Assembly: GCA_002685455.1 (NCBI GenBank)
Contig: NYXF01000102.1
Coordinates: 1 to 9,542, forward strand
From: Porticoccus sp.
GTDB taxonomy: Bacteria; Pseudomonadota; Gammaproteobacteria; Pseudomonadales; Porticoccaceae
Direction of reading: 5' to 3'
DNA: 9,542 nt
The notes below the pieces were generated by a model. It was not told the DNA's origin and did no database searches. It worked only from the letters and a program-made list of their open reading frames with translations. Both the position numbers and the translations under genes were made by a program. This document shows, piece by piece, positions 1-6,581 of this stretch (positions within the stretch are counted from its first letter, which is position 1; every line of letters begins with the position of its first letter).

Positions 1-2092
1 CTCAGAAATATTTTACGATCATGGAGATAAATTAAAAGGAGGTCCTCCGGGGAGTCCTGATGAGGACGGAGATAGATTTATAGAAATATGGAATCTAGTA
101 TTTATGCAATACGAAAAGAAACCAGATGGAACCTTGGAGAATTTACCATGCCCCTCTGTCGATACAGGGATGGGACTTGAGAGAATAACTGCAGTGATGC
201 AGGGAGTCCACAATAACTATGAAATAGATATTTTCAAATTTTTATTAAAGTCTGCTGCCAAAGCAACCAATACGAAAGATCTAGAGAATAAGTCGCTTAG
301 AGTTATAGCGGACCATATTCGGTCTTGTAGTTTTTTGATAATAGATGGGGTTTTGCCATCTAATGAGGGCCGCGGCTATGTTTTACGGCGTATCATTCGA
401 AGAGCGATTCGTCATGGAAGTCGACTAGGACAAAAGCAGCCGTTTTTCCATTCTTTAGTGTCAGATCTTTGTTCTATCATGGGTGAGGCATACCCAGAAT
501 TGATTAAGGCTAGCAACAGCGTCGAAAAAATTCTATTAAAAGAAGAGCAACAATTTCAAAAAACTCTTGATAAGGGTATATCATTACTGGACTCTTTTTT
601 AGCAAAATTAAATGATTCAGTAATACCAGGGGATATAGTTTTTACACTTTATGATACCTATGGATTTCCTGTTGATTTAGTAAATGATATTGCCAGGGAA
701 AAGGACCTCAGTCTTGACATGTACGGTTATGAAAAATGTATGGAGGCTCAACGTAGTAAAGCAAGATCCGTTGGAAAATTTAACATTGAGCATACTCAAG
801 ATTTTGAACTTGAAGGTAAGACCGATTTTACAGGCTTTGGAACTACTAAAGTCAAAGGAAATATAATAGCTATAATATCAAATGGCACCCCAGTTGATAG
901 AATTAGAGAGGGTGATGAGGCTTCAATAGTATTAGATAGTACTCCTTTTTATGCAGAATCTGGAGGTCAAGTTGGAGATCATGGAACATTGATTGCTAAT
1001 TCCTTTGAGTTTTCGGTAACGGATTGCCAGAAAAAAGGTGAGCATTTCTTGCATATTGGTATTCTCTCCAAGGGGTCTATGTCTCTTGGGCAAAAAGTTG
1101 ACTCAATCGTCAATATGAATCTTCGATCAGCGATAGCAATTAATCACTCTGCAACCCACTTACTGCACGCAGCCCTCAGAGAAATCTTGGGTGATGATGT
1201 TTTACAAAAAGGTTCTTTAGTAGATAGTAATCGCTTGAGATTTGATTTTAGTCACCCTAAAGCTCTTAGTACTTCGCAAAAGAAAACTATAGAAAATGTT
1301 GTAAATAGAGAAATTCGCCGAAATACCTCAATAATCACTGAGATATGCGATATAAAGACTGCGAAAGAAAAAGGTGCCATGTCACTCTTCGGAGAGAAGT
1401 ATGGTGATGAAGTAAGAGTCCTAAAAATGGGTGATGGTTTTTCTATTGAGCTGTGTGGAGGTACGCATGTTGTTCGAACCGGAGATATTGGTATATTAAA
1501 AATTATATCTGAATCAGGTGTAGCTGCAGGAGTTCGTCGAATTGAAGCTATAACTGGAGAGGCCGTGTTGACTCATTTTGATAAATTAGAGCAGGATCTT
1601 GAGAATATATCGACCTCTCTTAAAACTAGCCCAGAAAATATACTTGAAAAAGTACAATCTTTACTAGTCGAATTAAAGGAATTAGAAAAACAAAATACAC
1701 GCTTACAATCAAAGATATCCAGTATAGCTGGCTCAGATCTTATTTCACAGGCTAGGAAGATCGAAGATATCAAGGTTTTATCTGTTGTTGTTGAAGGAGT
1801 TGACCCAAAAACCCTCAGAGATACAGTAGATCAAGTGAAAAGTAAGCTAACTAAGAGTGTGATTATATTGGCTGTAGCTCAAGGAGATAAAATTGCTTTG
1901 GTTTCAGGATTAACTCCAGCAATACCTGAAAACATACATGCAGGTGATCTAATGAGATTCGTGACCAGTCAACTAGATGGAAAGGGTGGTGGTCGTAGAG
2001 ATATGGCCCAAGGTGGGGGTACAAAAATTGACGCTCTGCCTGGGGCAATGAACTCAGTTTTTGACTGGGTAAAAGAAAAATTAATCGATTGA
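1..2092 (+). CDS. alaS: Alanyl-tRNA synthetase, C-terminal ~80% (5' end cut by window)
   Basis: Charges tRNA-Ala with alanine in the cytoplasm and clears mischarged Ser/Gly-tRNA-Ala. The frame is open from base 2 (SEIFYDHGDK, then GGPPGSP and DGDRFIEIWN, all hallmarks of the AlaRS catalytic domain), so the gene starts upstream and the ATG at 104 is only an internal Met. In order: class II motif 3 GMGLERI (167-187); the helical tRNA-recognition domain with the RRIIRRAIRHG segment (about 380-415); the beta-barrel with FYAESGGQVGDHG (about 947-985); the editing domain with HSATH (1145-1159) and the CGGTH metal-binding motif (Cys 1454, His 1466); a coiled coil (about 1595-1725); and the C-Ala domain with GGGR (1985-1996). 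The 696 residues present, plus about 170 missing, fit the usual ~870. All expected catalytic and editing residues visible here are intact. lysC follows after 161 bases in the same direction. Confidence 0.98.
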   Translation, partial: SEIFYDHGDKLKGGPPGSPDEDGDRFIEIWNLVFMQYEKKPDGTLENLPCPSVDTGMGLERITAVMQGVHNNYEIDIFKFLLKSAAKATNTKDLENKSLRVIADHIRSCSFLIIDGVLPSNEGRGYVLRRIIRRAIRHGSRLGQKQPFFHSLVSDLCSIMGEAYPELIKASNSVEKILLKEEQQFQKTLDKGISLLDSFLAKLNDSVIPGDIVFTLYDTYGFPVDLVNDIAREKDLSLDMYGYEKCMEAQRSKARSVGKFNIEHTQDFELEGKTDFTGFGTTKVKGNIIAIISNGTPVDRIREGDEASIVLDSTPFYAESGGQVGDHGTLIANSFEFSVTDCQKKGEHFLHIGILSKGSMSLGQKVDSIVNMNLRSAIAINHSATHLLHAALREILGDDVLQKGSLVDSNRLRFDFSHPKALSTSQKKTIENVVNREIRRNTSIITEICDIKTAKEKGAMSLFGEKYGDEVRVLKMGDGFSIELCGGTHVVRTGDIGILKIISESGVAAGVRRIEAITGEAVLTHFDKLEQDLENISTSLKTSPENILEKVQSLLVELKELEKQNTRLQSKISSIAGSDLISQARKIEDIKVLSVVVEGVDPKTLRDTVDQVKSKLTKSVIILAVAQGDKIALVSGLTPAIPENIHAGDLMRFVTSQLDGKGGGRRDMAQGGGTKIDALPGAMNSVFDWVKEKLID

Positions 2093-2253
2093 TTTACACA
2101 CTATTATTTATATTAACTTATATGATTGATATCCCTTAACTTTGGTAGCAATATGTTGTTTAATTGCCCACCATTTTGAGAGTACTCGAATTTGCCTCGA
2201 CAAATGTTAAGGCAGAATGCAATAGCGTATATATTATAAAATTTGGACTACAC
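2093..2253 (+). other. alaS-lysC intergenic leader with small hairpin
   Basis: This AT-rich gap separates alaS from lysC. A hairpin can form from TTTGCCT (2191-2197) and AGGCAGA (2210-2216): seven pairs including one G-T, with a 12-base loop and no T-run behind it, so it is not a standard terminator. TTGATA (2126-2131) with a weak CAATAT (2149-2154) is a poor promoter candidate 17 bases apart, and TATATT at 2230-2235 has no good -35. The gap is too small and too AT-rich for a typical lysine riboswitch, and I see no conserved riboswitch core. lysC may be read through from alaS or have a weak promoter here. Confidence 0.35.
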
Positions 2254-3486
2254 ATGGGTTTATTTGTACAAAAATTTGGCGGAACATCAGTTGCTACTAC
2301 TGAAAGAATAGAAGCTGTAGCAGATAAAATTACTGGATTCTGTAAAAGTGGTAATAAAATAGTAGTGGTAGTTTCTGCTATGAGTGGTGAAACTAATCGG
2401 TTGATTAAGCTTGCAGACAATATAGATAAAACTTCCAGTTCACGTGAAATGGATGTTCTATTATCAACAGGAGAACAAGTTACAGTTGCACTATTGTGTA
2501 TGGCACTGCATAAAAGAGGTTGTGATGCTAAATCATACATTGGCTCTCAAATACCTATTCTTACAGATAATGCCTATTCTAAAGCTCGGATATTAGATAT
2601 AGACTCTAATCGCATAGAGAAAGATTTAGCTGGAGGTAAAGTAATAGTAGTAGCTGGATTTCAAGGAGTTGATAATCATGGAAATATTACGACCCTTGGC
2701 AGGGGTGGTTCGGATACAACAGCAGTTGCTTTAGCAGTCGCCCTAGAAGCAGAAGAATGCCAAATCTATACGGATGTTGATGGTGTATACACAACAGATC
2801 CCCGTGTAGTTGAAAATGCACGGCGTCTTGATAGTGTCACATTTGAGGAAATGCTTGAGATGGCAAGTCAAGGCTCTAAAGTATTGCAAATAAGAGCTGT
2901 AGAATTTGCTGGAAAATATAAGGTACCTTTAAGAGTTCTGTCTACTTTTAATGAAGGGCCTGGAACTTTAATTACACTTGAGGATAATCTCGATATGGAA
3001 AAACCAATTGTTTCAGGCATCGCCTTTAATCGAAACGAGGCAAAGCTTACTGTTCGTGGTATTCCAGATATTCCTGGCAGTGCAGCTAGAATTTTAGGAG
3101 CAGTTGGCCGAGCTAATATTGAGGTCGACGTAATTGTGCAAAATGTTGCTCAAGACAAAACTGCTTCATTAACCTTTACAGTGCATCGCGATGAAATGAA
3201 AAACGCAGAAGATGTTTTAAATAAAGTTGCAATTGAGTTGGGAGCCACCTCAGTGGAGTCTGACGAAAATATTGCTAAGCTTGCTCTTGTTGGAGTAGGC
3301 ATGAGATCACATGCGGGGGTAGCTGCAACCATGTTTGATACCTTAGGGAAAGAAAATGTAAATATTCAGATGATAAGCACTTCAGAAATAAAAATCACAG
3401 TAGTTATTGAAAAAAATCTTTTAGATTTATCTGTAAGGTCGCTACATAATATTTTTGGTTTAGATAAGGATGCCACTAATTTTTAG
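2254..3486 (+). CDS. lysC: Aspartate kinase, Pseudomonas-type, with two C-terminal ACT domains
   Basis: Phosphorylates aspartate with ATP, the first step to lysine, threonine, methionine and diaminopimelate. I start it at ATG 2254 (MGLFVQKFGGTSV), where family members begin, giving the typical 410 residues; the open frame runs upstream to a TTG at 2164, but that would add 30 unmatched residues. A weak GGA (2245-2247) sits six bases before the ATG. The kinase domain (about 1-240) has KFGGTS (7-12), VVVSAMSGETN (38-48), GRGGSDTTA (149-157) and YTDVDGVYTTDPR (172-184). Two ACT domains (about 264-335 and 343-405), the latter with SHAGVAATMF and NIQMISTSEIKI, indicate feedback control by lysine and/or threonine; which one cannot be read here. 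Met248 (2995) could start a separate ACT-only beta subunit. Confidence 0.96.
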   Translation: MGLFVQKFGGTSVATTERIEAVADKITGFCKSGNKIVVVVSAMSGETNRLIKLADNIDKTSSSREMDVLLSTGEQVTVALLCMALHKRGCDAKSYIGSQIPILTDNAYSKARILDIDSNRIEKDLAGGKVIVVAGFQGVDNHGNITTLGRGGSDTTAVALAVALEAEECQIYTDVDGVYTTDPRVVENARRLDSVTFEEMLEMASQGSKVLQIRAVEFAGKYKVPLRVLSTFNEGPGTLITLEDNLDMEKPIVSGIAFNRNEAKLTVRGIPDIPGSAARILGAVGRANIEVDVIVQNVAQDKTASLTFTVHRDEMKNAEDVLNKVAIELGATSVESDENIAKLALVGVGMRSHAGVAATMFDTLGKENVNIQMISTSEIKITVVIEKNLLDLSVRSLHNIFGLDKDATNF

Positions 3487-3525
3487 GATATGAATAAATA
3501 TTTACATTTGAATATTTGCGATTGA

Positions 3526-3553
3526 TTGATTTCTTATATGGTGTTGCTATGAT
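3526..3553 (+). promoter_or_regulatory. Candidate sigma70 promoter for tRNA-Ser
   Basis: TTGATT (3526-3531) and TATGAT (3548-3553) are 16 bases apart, and TGC just before the -10 makes it an extended -10. The following ACCGCCTGC is a GC-rich discriminator in an otherwise AT-rich region, as known for stable-RNA promoters under stringent control. Transcription would begin near 3560, about 40 bases before the mature tRNA. This is inferred from base matches alone. Confidence 0.55.
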
Positions 3554-3601
3554 ACCGCCTGCAAATTTTCCATAATTTTAAAAAAAATAATGTAGTTATC
3601 C

Positions 3602-3692
3602 GGAGAGGTGGCCGAGTGGCTGAAGGCGCTCCCCTGCTAAGGGAGTATAGGTTAATACCCTATCGAGGGTTCGAATCCCTCTCTCTCCGCCA
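3602..3692 (+). tRNA. tRNA-Ser (anticodon GCT, codons AGC/AGT)
   Basis: The 91-base gene folds as a complete class II tRNA. The acceptor stem is GGAGAGG (3602-3608) with TCTCTCC (3682-3688), closing with a G-T pair, then discriminator G3689 and encoded CCA (3690-3692). The anticodon stem is CTCCC/GGGAG (3629-3633/3641-3645) around loop CTGCTAA, with anticodon GCT at 3636-3638. The long variable arm has an ATAGG/CCTAT stem, and the T arm is GAGGG-TTCGAAT-CCCTC (3665-3681). It closely resembles gammaproteobacterial tRNA-Ser(GCU), and its place after alaS-lysC fits that group. In E. coli and Pseudomonas this tRNA follows csrA and is itself followed by tRNA-Arg; neither is seen next to it here. 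Confidence 0.97.
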
Positions 3693-3713
3693 TCTCCTTC
3701 CCCAGATTGGAAT

Positions 3714-3789
3714 TTAGCGCATAATTGCGTGAATTAGTCGGTTCTTTCAGCGAGATAGAGGCATGCGTATTTTGTGATGCTTGCGCTAA
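3714..3789 (+). repeat. Inverted repeat TTAGCGCA ... TGCGCTAA enclosing a nested hairpin
   Basis: TTAGCGCA (3714-3721) and TGCGCTAA (3782-3789) are perfect inverted copies, extendable by one T-G pair, separated by 60 bases. Within the loop, GGCAT (3760-3764) can pair with ATGCT (3777-3781, one G-T pair) and would stack directly on the outer stem. A competing local hairpin CGCA-TAAT-TGCG begins in the left arm (3718-3729). The site lies 22 bases after the tRNA and could be a structured 3' trailer or a small RNA, or chance. Confidence 0.4.
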
Positions 3790-3808
3790 GGCCTTTATTG
3801 GTTCTGTA

Positions 3809-3832
3809 TCAATGACTTATTGAGGTATTTTT
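3809..3832 (+). terminator. Weak candidate terminator downstream of tRNA-Ser
   Basis: TCAAT (3809-3813) and ATTGA (3819-3823) form a 5-pair stem with a 5-base loop. ATTTTT (3827-3832) follows after three bases. The stem is short and AT-rich, so it would be a poor terminator, but nothing better is seen between the tRNA and the carboxylase operon. Confidence 0.25.
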
Positions 3833-4077
3833 AATGTAAGTATTCTTTTGGTGTGTTTTCTTATATTTTTGATATTATTTGTGAGTTTTGAAGATTAAAT
3901 AAGACCTTGTTTGGAGACAACAGCCCATTTATATTGAACTCATTGCGAAATGTACGAAGCATAATGTCTATTGTGATCATTAATATGCTCGTAATACGTA
4001 TATACGAAAAACATGGTTGGTTAGAATTGTTAAATTTTACACACTTACGATGGAGAATTATTGATGTGCTGATAAGT

Positions 4078-4106
4078 TTGCTAATAAAAATTTTTGCTCG
4101 TAGAAT
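4078..4106 (+). promoter_or_regulatory. Candidate sigma70 promoter of the carboxylase operon
   Basis: TTGCTA (4078-4083) and TAGAAT (4101-4106) match 4 and 5 of 6 consensus bases with the ideal 17-base spacing. Transcription would start near 4113, leaving a leader of about 60 bases before the first ATG. A direct repeat AATAAAAATTT overlaps it (4083-4093 and 4104-4114), 21 bases apart or two helical turns, so a DNA-binding protein could touch both copies on one face. AT-rich background makes chance matches likely. Confidence 0.4.
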
Positions 4107-4174
4107 AAAAATTTGAAAAAAAATCAAACAACCTATTTTTTAACTTTAAGATCTCAAAACTGAAGGTAGCTCCA

Positions 4175-6112
4175 ATGGGAATGCTAATTAACATCGATAA
4201 TGGCGGTACACTAACAGATGTATGTGTGCTGAAAGATAATAATTTCTATTCAACAAAAACGCTTACAACTCCTTATGATTTAAGTAAATGTTTCTTTGAT
4301 GGCTTAAAAATTGTTTCAAAGGAAGTTTATGGGCAGGAGGATATAACTAGACTACTTGCAGAAGCTGAAAATATCAGATACTCGACTACCCAAGGTACTA
4401 ACGCTATTGTCGAGCGGAAGGGTCCTAAATTAGGAATGGTTATCAATAAAAATAATGATAACCTGATTAAGTTAATGCAAGAAAAAGACCCAGATTTATT
4501 TACTTTTCTTGTAGCAGACCGTGTTGAAGAAATAGATTTGGCTGACCTTAATGACGAGGAGCTTGCAACAGAAACTGCTACTACCATAACTCGTCTAACA
4601 GCTAGTGGTGCAAACCGTATTGTAGTTTGTTTTGATAATGAAGACGCAACTAAATGTGAATCTCAGTTCAAAAGAATTGCCTTTGACAATTATCCACGAC
4701 ATCTATTAGGTGCAGTACCTATGTTATTTGCAAGTGAATTGGCGGAAGACATATCAGGTAATCGAAGGGGATGGACAGCACTTGTTAATTCATTCCTTCA
4801 TCCCGCAATGGAAAGCTTTCTATACAATGCAGAGAATTGTTTACGTGAATATCGAACAAAAAATCCATTACTGATTTTCCGCAATGATGGTGACGCATCA
4901 CGAGTAGCAAAAACAATTGCTTTGAGAACATATAGCTCCGGACCACGTGGCGGTATGGAGGGTGTAAAAGAGTTCAGCAAACAGTATAGCCTTAATAATG
5001 TCGTATCTATGGATATTGGTGGCACCACAACAGATATTGGTCAGGTGATCAATAGTCATGTGAGTGAATCTCGTCATGGAAATGTAGAGGGTGTTCCAAT
5101 ATCATTTGGACTTTGTGAAATTTCGAGCCCTGGCGTTGGCGGAAGTTCTATTCTTTCAGTTAATGGAAAAAATATTCAAGTAGGTCCTGAAAGTGTTGGC
5201 GCCGTCCCAGGACCAGCAAGCTTTGGTCGCGGCGGAAAAGAATCTACAATGACTGATGTAAATCTTCTAATGGGTTTGTTAGATCCAAAAACTTTTTTTG
5301 GGGGTGGCTTGAAATTGGATATTGATAGAGCTCGTGCAGCTATCGACCAAAACATCGCGAGCCAATTAGGCATAACATCAGATGAAGCATTAATTAAACT
5401 TCGTGATGCTTACGATGCAAAAGTATCCTATGAATTAACTGAATTCGCTAAAGTTTCAGACGAAACTGTTCTTTTAGCATTTGGCGGCGCAGGCCCAATG
5501 AGCGCTTGTGGTGTTGCAGATAAATCTGGAATTGAAACTATTTTTATACCTAAAACGGCAGCTGTTTTCAGTGCATATGGAATAGGTTCTTGTGATATAG
5601 GACAAAGCTATTCGGCTGTACTCAAAAAGTTTGATAATGAAACTCTAGAAGTGGCATACAACAATCTAGCTGAAAAGGCACAAAGGGATATGTTTGCTGA
5701 AGGTTATTCTGCTGGCGAATACGATATCAGTGCTCAAATTGTAGGCTTTAAAGGTACCGATGAAACAGCTCACGAATTAACTGGAAAAGCTATATTTCCA
5801 AAAGCCTTGTCCAACTCAGATGCAGCTATTTTAGAATTTTCTGCAAGAAAAAAACTTAGAGTTGATTCAAACAAAAAAGTCAAAATATCTCAGAGTTCTG
5901 TTGCTACAAAAAGCTCGGTAAGATCTATTTTTGGTGATAATCAAGAATGGAATGATTTGCCTGTATATGAAGTAAATAAAATGAAATCTGGAAATCATAG
6001 TATTGGCCCAGCAGTAATTGAAGATGAATACTTCACGTGCTTAGTTAGACCAGGGTGGAAATTTGTGGTAACCGAACTAGGTGATATATGCCTAACAAAG
6101 GGAGTCAAATAA
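4175..6112 (+). CDS. HyuA-like ATPase subunit of an acetophenone-carboxylase-type enzyme (Apc1-like alpha)
   Basis: Predicted ATP-binding subunit of a multi-subunit, ATP-dependent carboxylase in the hydantoinase A/oxoprolinase family. ATG 4175 has GAAGGT (4162-4167) seven bases upstream; ATG 4181 is a less well spaced alternative. The ASKHA fold is shown by DNGGTLTD (8-15), TTQGTNA (71-77), MDIGGTTTDIG (279-289), SPGVGGSS (318-325), VGPESVG and VPGPASFGRGG (336-354) and LLAFGGAGPM (433-442). At 645 residues (about 70 kDa) it fits Apc1 and is 70 residues shorter than the second HyuA-like protein of the operon. The first glycine loop has Asn9 where most relatives have Ile, and the residue 90-120 region that differs in substrate-binding HyuA proteins is shortened. 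It is first in the operon and its stop overlaps the next start (TAATG). The ketone or bicarbonate role of each HyuA copy is not decidable from sequence. Confidence 0.85.
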   Translation: MGMLINIDNGGTLTDVCVLKDNNFYSTKTLTTPYDLSKCFFDGLKIVSKEVYGQEDITRLLAEAENIRYSTTQGTNAIVERKGPKLGMVINKNNDNLIKLMQEKDPDLFTFLVADRVEEIDLADLNDEELATETATTITRLTASGANRIVVCFDNEDATKCESQFKRIAFDNYPRHLLGAVPMLFASELAEDISGNRRGWTALVNSFLHPAMESFLYNAENCLREYRTKNPLLIFRNDGDASRVAKTIALRTYSSGPRGGMEGVKEFSKQYSLNNVVSMDIGGTTTDIGQVINSHVSESRHGNVEGVPISFGLCEISSPGVGGSSILSVNGKNIQVGPESVGAVPGPASFGRGGKESTMTDVNLLMGLLDPKTFFGGGLKLDIDRARAAIDQNIASQLGITSDEALIKLRDAYDAKVSYELTEFAKVSDETVLLAFGGAGPMSACGVADKSGIETIFIPKTAAVFSAYGIGSCDIGQSYSAVLKKFDNETLEVAYNNLAEKAQRDMFAEGYSAGEYDISAQIVGFKGTDETAHELTGKAIFPKALSNSDAAILEFSARKKLRVDSNKKVKISQSSVATKSSVRSIFGDNQEWNDLPVYEVNKMKSGNHSIGPAVIEDEYFTCLVRPGWKFVVTELGDICLTKGVK

Positions 6113-6516
6113 TGAAAGTATTAATGACAGAATATCTTCGGATAGATTTAGAAAAAGAAACCTGGGAATGCCGAAATTGTGAGCATGAAATTGGGCCGGC
6201 GCGAGGTAATTATAAAGAAGGTTTACTAGTTTATAACAGAGATCCAGCTGATATACATCCTTCTGTTATTGATCCAGAAAAATATAAATTTACTTTTTGC
6301 CCCGATAAGGATTGGGTAAATATTTATGAGTTTTATTGCCCAGATTGTGGAACTCAAATTGAAGTTGAATATACTTTTCCAGGACATATGCCTCTGTATG
6401 ACATGGAAGTCGACATTGATGCTCTCAAAAAGCAATGGAGTACAAGAGAAGAACTTACAGAACCAACTACAGGACCTAATGTATTGGTTGATAGAAGTTG
6501 CGGGCATAATCATTAA
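6112..6516 (+). CDS. Small zinc-ribbon-like carboxylase subunit (Apc2-like beta / acetone carboxylase gamma family)
   Basis: A 134-residue (about 15.5 kDa) small subunit, in the size class of acetophenone carboxylase beta. The start is ATG 6112, which overlaps the previous stop and has GGAG (6101-6104) seven bases ahead; an in-frame ATG at 6088 lies inside the upstream gene and has no such site. Two CxxC pairs, C20-R-N-C23 and C76-P-D-C79, would bind a structural zinc; C63 and a tail reading SCGHNH (129-134) are further possible metal ligands. The rest is acidic and aromatic, with no signal peptide or membrane segment, so it is cytoplasmic. In the known acetone and acetophenone carboxylases the small subunit is part of the core complex and holds zinc. 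The sequence supports the family through size, cysteines and place between two HyuA genes; its direct role is inferred. Confidence 0.8.
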   Translation: MKVLMTEYLRIDLEKETWECRNCEHEIGPARGNYKEGLLVYNRDPADIHPSVIDPEKYKFTFCPDKDWVNIYEFYCPDCGTQIEVEYTFPGHMPLYDMEVDIDALKKQWSTREELTEPTTGPNVLVDRSCGHNH

Positions 6517-6581
6517 TTACGAAGTAAATTCTTTTAGTTTTGGAGATAATCTGAACATTTTAAAGTTTTAGGAAAACAATT
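6517..6581 (+). other. Short spacer between second and third operon genes
   Basis: This 65-base AT-rich spacer is the largest gap inside the operon. It holds AGGA (6570-6573) as the ribosome site for the next ATG. I see no hairpin with T-run and no promoter pair, so co-transcription is expected. Confidence 0.5.

Larger units (their letters stand above)
3693..4077. other. AT-rich non-coding stretch after tRNA-Ser
   Basis: No convincing gene lies here. Open frames of 69 codons (3907-4116, +, TTG start) and 88 codons (3861-4127, -) overlap each other, lack a ribosome site, and read as Ile/Phe/Lys-rich translations of AT-rich DNA with no recognisable motif. The stretch does hold a far-spaced inverted repeat (3714-3721/3782-3789), a weak hairpin with T-run (3809-3832) and a palindrome CGTATATACG (3997-4006). 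No copy of the tRNA 3' end was seen that would mark an attachment site. It could be a decayed gene or a regulatory spacer. Confidence 0.5.

Noticed and set aside
2164..2253. Upstream extension of lysC to a TTG start (30 extra residues)
   Set aside because: LysC homologues begin at the MGLFVQKFGGTSV position; the extra residues match nothing in the family, and the ATG at 2254 gives the usual 410 residues.
2093..2253. Lysine riboswitch ahead of lysC
   Set aside because: The gap is shorter than usual for the class and shows only one small hairpin, without the multi-helix junction core or a terminator/antiterminator pair.
3907..4116. Plus-strand 69-codon open frame with TTG start
   Set aside because: No ribosome site, no recognisable motif, Ile/Lys-rich translation of AT-rich DNA, overlapped by an equally long minus-strand frame and by the operon promoter candidate.
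3861..4127. Minus-strand 88-codon open frame
   Set aside because: Composition is that of translated AT-rich non-coding DNA, with no motif and no ribosome site identified.
3670..4174. Attachment-site repeat of the tRNA-Ser 3' end
   Set aside because: Reading downstream I found no second copy of the T-loop/acceptor sequence within the window; it could only exist beyond the right edge.
6088..6111. Earlier ATG for the small subunit gene
   Set aside because: It lies within the first HyuA gene with no ribosome site, whereas ATG 6112 has a well spaced GGAG and a TAATG coupling junction.
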